NCBI RefSeq assembly: GCF_000820185.1
Contig: NZ_CDCA01000045.1
Span: 124,001-188,000, forward strand
Source of the DNA: Aeromonas tecta
GTDB lineage: Bacteria > Pseudomonadota > Gammaproteobacteria > Enterobacterales > Aeromonadaceae
Direction: 5' to 3'
Length of the DNA stretch: 64,000 bases
A program made the translations under genes and the position numbers. Under the pieces are notes generated by a model. The model did not search any database, was not told where the DNA came from, and worked only from the letters and a program-made list of their open reading frames with translations. This document shows positions 43,288 to 54,743 of this stretch, piece by piece (the stretch's first letter is position 1; the number at the start of each line of letters is the position of its first letter).

Positions 43288-43398
43288 CAGATCGGCGTTC
43301 TACGGATAAAGCCGAGCTCACTTGCCGATCTTGCTGGCTTAGTTACCTGTACAAGCAGCTACCGTCACTCTTCGGCGTCAACAGCACCTCGATCGGTT

Positions 43399-43431
43399 CC
43401 CTCTTCCCTTGGGAGAGGGTCAGGGTGAGGG
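43399..43431. repeat. REP-like repeat, right member of a pair
   Basis: CCCTCTTCCCTTGGGAGAGG then GTCAGGGTGAGGG. It is in the opposite orientation to the copy at 43249, so the two form a BIME-like pair around 111 bases between nrdD and nrdG. Confidence 0.65.
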
Positions 43432-43439
43432 ATGTTGGC

Positions 43440-45557
43440 TTACATATGCTTGACCCGGCGTTTGACCTCTTCCTGCTTGCCCGCGTTGAAGGGGCGTGCA
43501 TCCGGGCTGCCGAGGTAGCCGCACACCCGACGGGTCACCGACACCTTGGCCGGGTCATGGTTGCCACAGCGCGGACAGGTGAAGCCCTTGGAGGTGCATT
43601 CGAACTCGCCGGTGAAACCGCAGTCGTAGCACTCGTCGATGGGGGTGTTGGTACCGTAGTAGGGCACCTTGTCGTAGCTGTAGTCCCAGACGTTCTCCAG
43701 CGCCTCCAGGTTATGCTGAAGGTTCGGATATTCGCCGTAGCAGATGAAGCCGCCGCTGGCGATGGGCGGATAAGGCGCCTCGAAGTCCAATTTGTCGTAG
43801 GGGTTTACTTGCTTCTCCACGTCCAGGTGGAAGCTGTTGGTGTAGTAACCCTTGTCGGTCACCCCGGCCACCACCCCAAACTCCTTGGCGTCGATGCGGC
43901 AGAAGCGGGTGCAGAGGTTCTCGCTCGGGGTGGAGTAGAGACTGAAGCCATAACCGGTTTCGGTCTTCCACTCGTCGGTCGCGGCCTTGAGCCGGGCGAT
44001 GATGGCGATGGCCTTCTGGCGCAACACTTCGCTGTCGAACAGATGGACGTCGGTGCCAAACAGGGCGTTGATGGTCTCGTGCACCCCTATGTAGCCAAGG
44101 GAAATGGAGGCGCGGCCGTTCTTGAAGATCTCGCTGACGTTGTCGTCGGCCTTCAGCCGCACCCCGCAAGCCCCTTCCATGTAAAGAATAGGGGCTACCC
44201 GTGCCTTGACCCCATCGAGTCGCTCGATGCGATACATCAGCGCCTGCTTGGCAACGCGCAGCGCCGCATCCAGCTTGTCCCAGAAGTCCGCCTCATCGCG
44301 GGATTTTAAGGCGATACGCGGCAGGTTGAGGCTCACCACCCCGATGTTGTTGCGTCCCTCGTGGACCAGCTCACCGTTTTCCTCGTAGGCACCGAGGAAG
44401 GAGCGACAGCCCATGGGGGTCTTGAAGGAGCCGGTCACCTTGACCACCTGGTCGTAGTTGAGGATGTCCGGGTACATCCGCTTGGTGGCACACTCCAGCG
44501 CCAGCTGCTTGATGTCGTAGTTGGGATCCCCGACCTTGTGGTTGAGGCCATCCTTGATCGCAAACACCAGTTTCGGGAACACGGCCGTCTTCTTGTTTTT
44601 ACCAAGGCCGGCGATGCGGTTGCCGAGGATGGCGCGCTGGATCAGACGGGATTCCCAGCTGTCCCCCAGACCGAAACCAAAGGTGACAAAGGGCGTCTGG
44701 CCGTTGGCGGTGTGCAGGGTGTTGACCTCGTATTCCAGCGACTGGAAGGCATCGTGGCACTCCTTCTCGGTACGGGCCATGGCGTAGGCATCCACGTCTG
44801 CGATGCCCCACTCCTCGGCCACTTCCCGGTGCTTCTGCCAGCTGATGGTCACATAGGGGGCCAGCACCTCGTCGATGCGGTTGATGGTGGTGCCACCGTA
44901 GATGTGGCTCGCCACTTGGGCGATGATCTGGGCGGTCACTGCGGTGGCGGTGCTGATGGATTTGGGGGTATCTATCTCCGCATTACCCATCTTGAAGCCG
45001 TGGGTCAGCATGCCTTGCAAGTCGATCAGCATGCAGTTGAACATGGGGAAGAAGGGGGAATAGTCGAGATCGTGGAAGTGCAGATCGCCACTCTCATGCG
45101 CCTGCACCACTTCGCGCGGCAACATGTGACTGGTGGCGTAGTGCTTGGCGACGATGCCAGCCAGCAGGTCACGCTGGGTCGGGATCACCTTGGAATCCTT
45201 GTTGGCATTCTCATTGAGCAGCGCCGCATTGGTCTGCTCCACCAGGCCTCGGATCTCCTGGGCCAGGCGGCCACGGGCCTCGCGGGCCTGATCCCGGTCG
45301 TGACGATACTCGATGTAGGCACGGGCAATGACCTTGTCGTCGGAGGCCATCAGATGGTTCTCGACCCGGTTCTGGATCTCGTGGATGTCCACCTCGCCTC
45401 GCCCTTCCAGCTCCAGACTGACGGCGGTGGCAACCCGCGCACCCAGCACCGGATTGGCCTGGCCGACCGCAGCCGCCGCCCGGCTCACCGCCTCGGCAAT
45501 TAGCTGGGCATTGAATGGTGCGCGGCATCCATCACGTTTGATCACAACCGGTTTCAT
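43440..45557 (-). CDS. nrdD: Anaerobic ribonucleoside-triphosphate reductase
   Basis: A 705-residue class III reductase. The N terminus holds an ATP-cone (about 1-95, VIKRDGCRAPFNAQLIAEAV), the centre the finger loops with VGDPNYDIKQLALECATKRM and the active-site cysteines, and the C terminus a zinc site (CYDCGFTGEFECTSKGFTC PRCG region) and the glycyl-radical loop RRVCGYLGSPDARPFN with G680. It makes dNTPs from NTPs without oxygen. NrdR boxes upstream and nrdG downstream complete the operon. Length and motifs are as in E. coli NrdD (712). Confidence 0.96.
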   Translation of the reverse strand: MKPVVIKRDGCRAPFNAQLIAEAVSRAAAAVGQANPVLGARVATAVSLELEGRGEVDIHEIQNRVENHLMASDDKVIARAYIEYRHDRDQAREARGRLAQEIRGLVEQTNAALLNENANKDSKVIPTQRDLLAGIVAKHYATSHMLPREVVQAHESGDLHFHDLDYSPFFPMFNCMLIDLQGMLTHGFKMGNAEIDTPKSISTATAVTAQIIAQVASHIYGGTTINRIDEVLAPYVTISWQKHREVAEEWGIADVDAYAMARTEKECHDAFQSLEYEVNTLHTANGQTPFVTFGFGLGDSWESRLIQRAILGNRIAGLGKNKKTAVFPKLVFAIKDGLNHKVGDPNYDIKQLALECATKRMYPDILNYDQVVKVTGSFKTPMGCRSFLGAYEENGELVHEGRNNIGVVSLNLPRIALKSRDEADFWDKLDAALRVAKQALMYRIERLDGVKARVAPILYMEGACGVRLKADDNVSEIFKNGRASISLGYIGVHETINALFGTDVHLFDSEVLRQKAIAIIARLKAATDEWKTETGYGFSLYSTPSENLCTRFCRIDAKEFGVVAGVTDKGYYTNSFHLDVEKQVNPYDKLDFEAPYPPIASGGFICYGEYPNLQHNLEALENVWDYSYDKVPYYGTNTPIDECYDCGFTGEFECTSKGFTCPRCGNHDPAKVSVTRRVCGYLGSPDARPFNAGKQEEVKRRVKHM

Positions 45558-45995
45558 GCGTTTTCCCCGTTTAAAAGGCCAGGCTATCGGCCTCGGCTTA
45601 CCCTTGTTTGGTCACCTTCTCCACGCCCAGTCCCCGGCGCAAATAAACTCAGCCGAGGCTTGACAAGCCAAGGCTGACGATGAGAAGGAAACAGCTTGCA
45701 CACAGCTTAACAACACAATATATGGGTGTTTTTATTAACTTAGACCCTATATGTGGTGCCTATTAGGCACCAAAGCGAAGTCATATTTCTTGATCCAGGA
45801 CAGGTTTTGGGAGGAGTGGCGCAGTTCACAACCAGCACCAAAAGAGACCACTCAACGCTATCCCAGACGGGGGGCGGGCTGACGCCAAATCAGGACATCC
45901 GAAGATGCGCCGCAATCCTCCGACAACAATTGACGAAGGCATGCTTTGGATAAAACGCACATAATGGGTGCAGTGTTCGACCAAGGAAAATGAAC
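45558..45995. other. Divergent region upstream of nrdD
   Basis: Holds the nrdD promoter and its tandem NrdR boxes on the left half. Bases 45760-45990 lead into the plus-strand binding-protein gene; TTGACG at 45931 and the AT-rich stretch at 45948-45965 may form its promoter. No coding sequence is seen. Confidence 0.5.
45713..45759. promoter_or_regulatory. Tandem NrdR boxes upstream of nrdD
   Basis: ACACAATATATGGGTG (45713-45728) and ACCCTATATGTGGTGC (45744-45759) both match the palindromic NrdR box (ACACWATATATWGTGT). Their starts are 31 bases apart, the canonical three-turn spacing. They lie 155-200 bases before the nrdD start. Confidence 0.9.
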
Positions 45996-46964
45996 ATGAC
46001 CAAGGTGTTGTTACTGCTGGCACTGCTCCCTGTTCGGCTCTGGGCCGTCGAGATCCTGGTGATCAGCAGCTATCACCCGGCCAACCTGTGGGATCAGAGC
46101 TACAACGCCAGCCTGCAGGAGCATCTCAAGGGGAATAACCACCTCAGTCATTTCTACCTGGATACCAAGCGCCAGCCCCGTACTGAACTCAACCGGATTG
46201 CCGAGCGGGCGATGGGGGTCTATCGGCAGACCAAACCGGATCTGGTGGTGCTCGGCGACGACAACGCCATCAACACCCTCGCCAAACCGATAGCCGCGCT
46301 GGGCACTCCGGTGGTGTTTCTCGGCATGAACGAGAACCCGCGGCGCAGCGGGCTGGTTGGCCAGCCCAGGATCACCGGCGTGCTGGAGCGGCCGCTGCTC
46401 AAGCGCAACATCAGCGAGATGAGCCAGCTGATGGGGGGGCTCGACAAGGCGCTGGTGCTGTTTGATGAGAGCGACGTGTCGCGTATCGCCATCGAAGATG
46501 AGTTCAACACTCCTGATGAGCAACGGGTCGGCCAGACCCGGGTCAACAGCCAGCAGATCGGGGACTATCGACGCTGGCAAGAGGTCGTGCTGGCCAGCCG
46601 GCAGAACGGCTACGGGGCGCTCTTCATCGGTCTCTATCACACTCTGGTGGATGAGCAAGGCGCCCATGTGAGCGAGCAGCAGGTGATCGAATGGACCAGC
46701 CAGCACAGCCCGGTACCGCTGTTCTCGTTCTGGGAGTTCTCGGTCGGTAAAGGCCGCGCCATCGGCGGTCTGGTGCTCAATGGCCATGCCCAAGGAGAAA
46801 AAGCCGCCGAGCTGGTCAATGCCATCCTGGCGGGCACCTCTCCGGGCGCCCTCTCCCCACGCGCGGCCATGCGCGGGGAGTATGTGTTCAGCCGGGGCGA
46901 GCTGGCACGCTGGCAACTCCAGCTCCCTCCCAAATGGCAAGCCAAGGCGCAGTGGCACGACTGA
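45996..46964 (+). CDS. Solitary periplasmic ABC-type substrate-binding protein
   Basis: A 322-residue secreted protein with a signal peptide ending at about residue 17 (MTKVLLLLALLPVRLWA). The mature part is of the type I periplasmic binding fold of the ABC_sub_bind/TrpX kind: ILVISSYHPANLWDQSYNAS, KPDLVVLGDDNAINTLAKPI, GTPVVFLGMNENPRRSGLVG and PVPLFSFWEFSVGKGRAIGG. No permease or ATPase gene is adjacent, so it may serve a distant transporter or act as a sensor partner. I prefer ATG 45996 over 45990 because AAGGA is then spaced 8 bases. Confidence 0.8.
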   Translation: MTKVLLLLALLPVRLWAVEILVISSYHPANLWDQSYNASLQEHLKGNNHLSHFYLDTKRQPRTELNRIAERAMGVYRQTKPDLVVLGDDNAINTLAKPIAALGTPVVFLGMNENPRRSGLVGQPRITGVLERPLLKRNISEMSQLMGGLDKALVLFDESDVSRIAIEDEFNTPDEQRVGQTRVNSQQIGDYRRWQEVVLASRQNGYGALFIGLYHTLVDEQGAHVSEQQVIEWTSQHSPVPLFSFWEFSVGKGRAIGGLVLNGHAQGEKAAELVNAILAGTSPGALSPRAAMRGEYVFSRGELARWQLQLPPKWQAKAQWHD

Positions 46965-46971
46965 GCCCAGA

Positions 46972-47007
46972 AACAACAAACCCGGCCATCAGCCGGGTTT
47001 GTTGTTT
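46972..47007. terminator. Bidirectional terminator
   Basis: AACAACAAACCCGGC/GCCGGGTTTGTTGTT, 15-base arms with ATC-like loop and a T-run on the plus strand, between the convergent binding-protein and ligA genes. Confidence 0.93.
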
Positions 47008-47022
47008 CTAACGTTTTGTGAC

Positions 47023-49062
<2,040 letters not shown>

Positions 49063-49075
49063 TTAACCGCACAAA

Positions 49076-49106
49076 TAAAAATGCGGTACCCAGGTACCGC
49101 ATTTTT
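49076..49106. terminator. Terminator between zipA and ligA
   Basis: AAAAATGCGGTACC/GGTACCGCATTTTT, perfect 14-base arms with a two-base loop. ligA may have its own promoter despite the shared direction. Confidence 0.9.
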
Positions 49107-49129
49107 GATGTCATCGACCCGAGGATGCC

Positions 49130-50245
49130 TTAGTCGCGGCTGGCCTCGTAGGCGGCCAACTCATTGCGGTAACGGGCAATGGACTCGTCGCTCAGGGGGC
49201 TGCGATCCGCATCGGTCAGCATGGCGTCGAGGTCACTTGCCAGCTGATCCGCCGCCTGCAACATGTGCTCGAAGGCAAAGGCGGCGTTGCTGCGCAGGGG
49301 CAACTGCATGAACAGAGAAACACCCGGGGTGCTGAACTGTTCCATGCGGTACGGATTGAAGGTGCCCGGCTTGACCATGTTGATCATGGAGAACAGCACT
49401 TCACCCTTGCCACCCAAGTCCTCGTGACGGTGGAAGATATCCATCTCGCCAAACTTGAAGCCCAGCGTCAGCAGGGAAGAGAGCAGGGTAGCCCCCTGCA
49501 GATCGTGACCGGGGCGCGCCATCAGATTGATGACATAGACATCCTGCCAGATCTTCTCGACCGGCGGCAGTTCCTGCACGGGAGCGGCCATAACCGGCTC
49601 GTCATCATAATCCGGCTCCTGATAGACAGGCTCGGGCGCCACATAACGGGGTTTGTGTTCGGGGGCAGGCTCACGGGCACCGAAGGTTGGCGCTGTCGCG
49701 TAGGCAGGCTCCACCAACGGCTCTTCGTCCAGCGGCTGCAACATGGGCTCGCGCTGAGGACGGGAACGGTGCACCGGGGTACGACGGATCACCTGAGCAG
49801 GCTTGCGCACCGGGGCGGCAGGGGCTTCCTCTATGGTTTCGGCGATCGGCTCTTCGTACTCTTCCTCGTCGTCTTCATAGACGGGAGCTGGCGCCACCGG
49901 ACGGGCGGCAGGCTTGCGCACCACGGGGGGGGGCAGCTCGTCTTCCTCGTCTTCGTCATCGAAGGCGGGGACGACAGCACGGCGAGTGGCTTCCGGCTGG
50001 CGAGCCTCGTCGTGGTGCAGCTTGGGCTCGGCACGACGCCCGCCGCTGACCACGCGAACCTGGCCGATGCCATCGCTGTCGAATGCTTCGCTGTCACGCT
50101 CTCGTGACTTGGATTCCATCCGACCCAGAGGTTTCTCTTTGATCGGAACCTGACGGTTTTTCCTGTTGCTCCACAACCCGTGAATGAGCAATGCCGCGAT
50201 GGCAATACCGCCCAGGGCAACCAAGATGTAACGCAATTCCTGCAT
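49130..50245 (-). CDS. zipA: Cell division protein ZipA
   Basis: A 371-residue inner-membrane protein. One helix at about 5-25 with the N terminus outside, a basic stretch, a long proline- and glutamate-rich linker (about 60-220, many EDEEDE and PAPV runs) and the C-terminal FtsZ-binding domain (about 235-371, VYVINLMARPGHDLQGATLL and RMEQFSTPGVSLFMQLP). It tethers FtsZ rings to the membrane at division. It is coded 15 bases downstream of smc. The linker is longer than in E. coli (328 residues), as usual for this variable part. Confidence 0.94.
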   Translation of the reverse strand: MQELRYILVALGGIAIAALLIHGLWSNRKNRQVPIKEKPLGRMESKSRERDSEAFDSDGIGQVRVVSGGRRAEPKLHHDEARQPEATRRAVVPAFDDEDEEDELPPPVVRKPAARPVAPAPVYEDDEEEYEEPIAETIEEAPAAPVRKPAQVIRRTPVHRSRPQREPMLQPLDEEPLVEPAYATAPTFGAREPAPEHKPRYVAPEPVYQEPDYDDEPVMAAPVQELPPVEKIWQDVYVINLMARPGHDLQGATLLSSLLTLGFKFGEMDIFHRHEDLGGKGEVLFSMINMVKPGTFNPYRMEQFSTPGVSLFMQLPLRSNAAFAFEHMLQAADQLASDLDAMLTDADRSPLSDESIARYRNELAAYEASRD

Positions 50246-50260
50246 TAGCTGCTTCTCTTT

Positions 50261-53200
50261 CTAGTTTTGCTCAGCCAAAGCGACGGCTTCACCGATGTCG
50301 ACCGACACAATGCGAGAAACCCCGGGCTCTTGCATCGTGACGCCTATCAGCTGCTCAGCCATCTCCATGGAGACCTTATTATGACTGATGTAAACGAACT
50401 GTACTGTGCTCGACATCTCTTTGACAAGAGAACAGAAGCGACCCACGTTCACTTCATCGAGCGGCGCATCCACCTCATCCAGCAAACAAAAGGGTGCTGG
50501 GTTGAGTCTGAAGATAGCAAAAACCAACGCAAGGGCGGTTAGTGCCTTCTCCCCCCCGGAAAGCAAGGCAATGGTAGCATTCTTCTTGCCCGGAGGTCTT
50601 GCCATGATGCTCACTCCGGCCTCCAAAAGATCGTCCGAGGTCAGCTCAAGCCAGGCACTGCCCCCCCCAAACACTTTTGGAAAGAGGGATTTTAAATCTT
50701 CGTTGACCTTATCGAAAGTGTCACGGAAGCGAATTTGTGTCTCTTTATCAATTCTTTTAATGGCTTGGCTCAGGGTTTCCAGCGCTTGCTCCAGATCCTG
50801 GCACTGGTTCTCGAGGTAAGTTGAGCGGGTTTTGGCCGCCTCATACTCCTCCAGCGCCGCCAGGTTGATAGCCCCAAGTGCCTCCACTTGCGTCTCCAAT
50901 GTCTGGATCTCCTGGCGCAACTTGCCACGATCGGCGCCGATGAGTACCGCCTGATCGAGATCCACCAGCCGCACCCCCAGCTCCTCGAACTGCTCATGCA
51001 GCCCCTGGCGCCGGGTCAGGTTGCGCTCCCGCTCCAGTCGCAGCGTCGCCAGCTTCTCCTGTAGCTGCACGAGTTGCTTGTGATCGGCACCGCGAGCCTG
51101 CTCCAGCTCGGTCAGTTGTCGCTCCAACTCGGTCAGACGTTGATGACAGGCCAGCTGTTGCGCCTCCAGGCTGCGCTGCTCGGCAAGCAAGGGCGACAGA
51201 TCCTGACCCGGATCGGCCCCCGGTGCCTTCAGTTCGGCCAGCTCCAGCCCAAGCCTTGCCAGCTCCTGTTCACGCAGGGTGATGAGCTGGCTCAGGTTTT
51301 GCTGCTCCAGCTGCCAGCGCTGGCAACTTGTCTGTTGCTGCTCCCGGCGCAGCCGCGCCTCTTCCAGCCCTCGCTCGGCACTGGCGAGCTGCTCTTGCGC
51401 AAGTTGCCGAGCCTCGGTCAAGGCCTCGCCCTGCTCTTGCAACTCGGCCAAACGCGCCTCATCCAGCTCGAGCTGTTGCAAGGCTGTATTCAATCGCAGC
51501 GCCTCATCGGCCTGCTCCTTGTCCAGCCGCAGCAGTTCCTCACCGAGCAGGCCAAGCCGCTGCAGCCGTTCCTGACGCTGACCCTCTCGCAGGCTCCAGG
51601 CTTCCCGCAGTTGCTGCCATTGCTGCTCCAGCTCGCACACCTCCCGCTGACTCTGCTCATGGGCGCCGTGCAACTGGGCACGCTCGGCATCGGCCGCCCT
51701 CAGTTGCTCATTCAACTGGATCAGCGCCTGCTGGCCCACCGCCTGCTCGGTATGTAACCGTTCACGTTCACCGAGCAGCGCCAGGGTACCCAGCGCCCCA
51801 GCCTGACCGATATCAGCCCAGTTTGGACCAAACCAGTCCCCCGTCGGGGTCAGCAGCGACTCACCGGCCGCAAGCCCGGACTGGCGGTCCAGCGCCGCTT
51901 CCCGACTATCAACCAGCCAGATGGCATTTAGGAAGGCGGGGATATGATCGCCCCCCAACTGCGCCGCCAGGGTGCCGGGCACCGCAGGCTGCGCCGGGCC
52001 AATCCAGAGCCCATTCTGTTCGAGGCTGCACTCGTCACTCGGCTGGGCGGTGAGCCAGCGGCCGAGTACCTTGTCCAGTGCCTGGGCCCACTCAGGCGCC
52101 ACCTGCAGCCGATCGGCCAGGGTGGCCCCCACCATCTGCTCCCCCAAAATTTGGTCAAGGGTGGTGAGGCGAGCCTCCAGCTCACGCAGCAGGCCACTCT
52201 GCTGGCCTTGCTGCGACTTGAGCGCCTCGTGGTGCGCCACTGCGGCTTGCCACCGCTCATCCAGTTCGGTACGCCGGGCACGGGAGAGGGCCAAGGTCGC
52301 CGACAGGGCATCCAGCCTGGGTTGCAGATCCTCCCCTTCCCCGCCAAGCGGACCGGCTTGCTCATCCTCCAGCTTGAGCCGCGCCAACCGGGTCTTGGCT
52401 TGCAGCTCCTGCAGGCCATTGATCTGGGCTCTGGTCTGGTTGAGTTGCCCCTGCAACTGCCCCATCTGCTGCTGCCACTGTTGCAAGCGCTGGCGGGCCT
52501 GCTCCAGCTGTTCACTGGCGGCGAGGCGCTGCGCCTGCTGGTCGGTGAGCAACTGCTCACACTGCTCCAGCCGCGCCGACTCCAGTTCCCCCTTGAGGGA
52601 GCCGTCCGCCAGTTGCTCATGCTGACCGGCCAGTTGTACCTTGATGTTGTCGATGCGCTCGCCGAGCGCCTGGCGCCGCACCTGCCAGTCACGACCCAAT
52701 TCGGTCTGGTGAAGTTGTTGCTGTTCGAGGCGGGCGATGGCCTGGCCACCGAGGAAGATCTGCTGCTGGCGGCTCGCCTGTTCAGCCTGGGCCTCCTGAC
52801 GGGCCACCGAGAGTGTGACGTGGCGCCCCTCGTCCTGAGTGCGCTTGGCATCCAGCGCCGCGAGCGCCTGCTCGGCCTGAGCCAGTTCGGCCTTGGCTTC
52901 ACCGAGGCGAGCTTCCAGCGCCCACAGCTCTGAGCCGATAAGCTCGGCTCTTGCTGCGCGCGAACGGCCCTTGAGCTGTTTGTAGCGCTCGGCCGTCTCG
53001 GCCTGGGCCCGTAAGTGTTCGAGACGGGAGCCCAGCTCGCCGCGAATGTCGCCGAGCCGCTCCAGGTTTTCCTGGGTATGGCGGATGCGCTGCTCCGTCT
53101 CCCGGCGCCGCTCCTTGTAGCGAGAGACCCCGGCGGCTTCTTCCATGAACAGCTTGAGATCCGCCGGGCGCGACTCCACCAGCCGGCTGACGGTGCCCTG

Positions 53201-53635
53201 CTCGATGATGGCGTAGCTGCGGGGGCCGAGCCCGGTGCCGAGGAAGAGGTCGGTGACATCCTTGCGCCGACACTTCTGGCCGTTGATCTGGTAGTGGTTG
53301 GAGCCATCGCGCAGCACCTCCCGGCGCACCGAGATCTCGCTGAAACGGCCGAATTCACCGGGCACCCGGTTGTGGGGATTGTCGAACACCAGCTCCACCG
53401 AGGCGCGGCCATGGGCGCTGCGGTTGAGGGAGCCGTTGAAGATCACGTCCGTCATGTTCTCGCCACGAAGATGGCGGGCCGAGCTCTCCCCCAGCACCCA
53501 GCGCACCGCGTCGATCACATTGGATTTACCGCAGCCGTTGGGCCCGACCACGGCAGTCATGTCGGCATTGAGTTCGATGCGGGTCGGCTCGACAAACGAC
53601 TTGAAACCGGCGAGTTTGATCAATTTCAGACGCAT
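50261..53635 (-). CDS. smc: Chromosome segregation protein SMC
   Basis: A 1124-residue SMC ATPase: Walker A GPNGCGKS at residues 32-39 (GPNGCGKSNVIDAVRWVLGE), long Gln/Glu/Leu-rich coiled coils, a hinge around 480-640 (GATLADRLQVAPEWAQALDK), the second coiled coil, and the C-terminal signature LSGGEKALTALALVFAIF with Walker B FCLLDEVDAPLDEVN. It compacts and orients chromosomes. Many relatives with MukB lack SMC; the presence here should be checked against the full genome. First gene of smc-zipA, convergently separated from cysZ by a 209-base divergent spacer. Confidence 0.94.
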   Translation of the reverse strand: MRLKLIKLAGFKSFVEPTRIELNADMTAVVGPNGCGKSNVIDAVRWVLGESSARHLRGENMTDVIFNGSLNRSAHGRASVELVFDNPHNRVPGEFGRFSEISVRREVLRDGSNHYQINGQKCRRKDVTDLFLGTGLGPRSYAIIEQGTVSRLVESRPADLKLFMEEAAGVSRYKERRRETEQRIRHTQENLERLGDIRGELGSRLEHLRAQAETAERYKQLKGRSRAARAELIGSELWALEARLGEAKAELAQAEQALAALDAKRTQDEGRHVTLSVARQEAQAEQASRQQQIFLGGQAIARLEQQQLHQTELGRDWQVRRQALGERIDNIKVQLAGQHEQLADGSLKGELESARLEQCEQLLTDQQAQRLAASEQLEQARQRLQQWQQQMGQLQGQLNQTRAQINGLQELQAKTRLARLKLEDEQAGPLGGEGEDLQPRLDALSATLALSRARRTELDERWQAAVAHHEALKSQQGQQSGLLRELEARLTTLDQILGEQMVGATLADRLQVAPEWAQALDKVLGRWLTAQPSDECSLEQNGLWIGPAQPAVPGTLAAQLGGDHIPAFLNAIWLVDSREAALDRQSGLAAGESLLTPTGDWFGPNWADIGQAGALGTLALLGERERLHTEQAVGQQALIQLNEQLRAADAERAQLHGAHEQSQREVCELEQQWQQLREAWSLREGQRQERLQRLGLLGEELLRLDKEQADEALRLNTALQQLELDEARLAELQEQGEALTEARQLAQEQLASAERGLEEARLRREQQQTSCQRWQLEQQNLSQLITLREQELARLGLELAELKAPGADPGQDLSPLLAEQRSLEAQQLACHQRLTELERQLTELEQARGADHKQLVQLQEKLATLRLERERNLTRRQGLHEQFEELGVRLVDLDQAVLIGADRGKLRQEIQTLETQVEALGAINLAALEEYEAAKTRSTYLENQCQDLEQALETLSQAIKRIDKETQIRFRDTFDKVNEDLKSLFPKVFGGGSAWLELTSDDLLEAGVSIMARPPGKKNATIALLSGGEKALTALALVFAIFRLNPAPFCLLDEVDAPLDEVNVGRFCSLVKEMSSTVQFVYISHNKVSMEMAEQLIGVTMQEPGVSRIVSVDIGEAVALAEQN

Positions 53636-53677
53636 GGGAGCCTATCTGGGTCACGGAATAACGAAGAGGTGGGCAAT

Positions 53678-53840
53678 CGACTTTACCAAATCCAACGCAG
53701 CCCTGGTGGTAACAGGTTGGCCATTTCCCATTCACGTCTGGCTTGCAGCTGAACCGGGTCGGAAAAGGAATGGCCCACGACTTTACCAAATCAAGGGCTT
53801 GTTTGTAATATGCAGGCAGTTTCCCGTTAACAGATGGAGC
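53678..53840 (+). repeat. Degenerate direct repeat in the smc-cysZ spacer
   Basis: Two copies of about 70 bases, offset by 101, share the core CGACTTTACCAAATC and the later TTTCCC(A/G)TT. In the second copy TTTACC and TAATAT form a plausible promoter for cysZ; in the first copy the equivalent position reads TAACAG. The pattern looks like an old promoter-region duplication. Confidence 0.55.
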
Positions 53841-53844
53841 TCAG

Positions 53845-54609
53845 ATGAGCCAATCCCCCAAGATGGTCAAAGATTCAGTCAGCGGTGCAGACTATTTCCT
53901 GCGCGGCTTTTCACTCATCCGCCAACCAGGGATCCGCACCTTCGTGATGATCCCCCTGCTGGTCAACGTGGTGCTGTTTGCCGGCGCCTTCTACGCCCTG
54001 TTGCTGCAGGTAGACAGCCTGTTCGCCTGGTTGCATCAGCAGATCCCGGCCTGGCTCGGCTGGCTCGACTACCTGCTGTGGCCCATCGCCCTGGTCACCA
54101 TACTGGTGGTGTTCTCCTTCATCTTCAGCTCGGTGACCAACTGGATCGCCGCCCCCTTCAACGGCCTGCTGGCGGAGAAGGTGGAACAGATCCTCACCGG
54201 TGAGGTGGTGAGCGATGCCGGCATGCTGGACGTGGTCAAGGATGTGCCACGCACCTTTGGTCGCGAGTGGACAAAACTGAAGTACTACCTGCCCAAGGCC
54301 ATCGGTTGTCTCATCCTGTTCCTCATCCCGGTGGTGGGACAGACGATAGCCCCGGTGCTCTGGTTCCTGTTCAGCGCCTGGATGATGGCGATCCAGTACG
54401 TGGATTACCCGTTCGACAACCACAAGATTGACTTCACCACCATGCGCGATGCCCTCAAGCAGCGCCGTGGCAAGTGCCTGAGTTTCGGCGCCCTGGTCAC
54501 CCTCTTCTCCGCCATTCCGGTGGTGAACCTGTTTGTGATGCCGGTCGCCATCTGCGGCGCCACCGCCATGTGGGTGGATCACTATCGACACGAGCAGCTC
54601 CGCCGCTGA
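53845..54609 (+). CDS. cysZ: Sulfate transporter CysZ
   Basis: A 254-residue inner-membrane protein close to E. coli Cys[21 protein letters not shown] at the start, then membrane hairpins with [10 protein letters not shown] and [17 protein letters not shown] and the [20 protein letters not shown] segment. It moves sulfate into the cell for cysteine synthesis. GATGGAGCTCAG precedes the ATG. It is divergent to smc and its promoter region contains a repeat. No cysK follows, unlike E. coli. Confidence 0.94.
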   Translation: MSQSPKMVKDSVSGADYFLRGFSLIRQPGIRTFVMIPLLVNVVLFAGAFYALLLQVDSLFAWLHQQIPAWLGWLDYLLWPIALVTILVVFSFIFSSVTNWIAAPFNGLLAEKVEQILTGEVVSDAGMLDVVKDVPRTFGREWTKLKYYLPKAIGCLILFLIPVVGQTIAPVLWFLFSAWMMAIQYVDYPFDNHKIDFTTMRDALKQRRGKCLSFGALVTLFSAIPVVNLFVMPVAICGATAMWVDHYRHEQLRR

Positions 54610-54626
54610 GGCCGGCAGCCATAACT

Positions 54627-54652
54627 AAAAGAGGGGGCGAAAGCCCCCTTTT
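54627..54652 (+). terminator. Terminator after cysZ
   Basis: GGGGGC-GAAA-GCCCCC with A flank on the left and TTTT on the right. Confidence 0.85.
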
Positions 54653-54743
54653 CATTACTTAATCTAATGCCAATATGAGATAGCTTGTCGCGCCAGCACA
54701 GGCTTGTTAGGATGCGGGCCTTTCTCGCACCCTGGGATAACTC

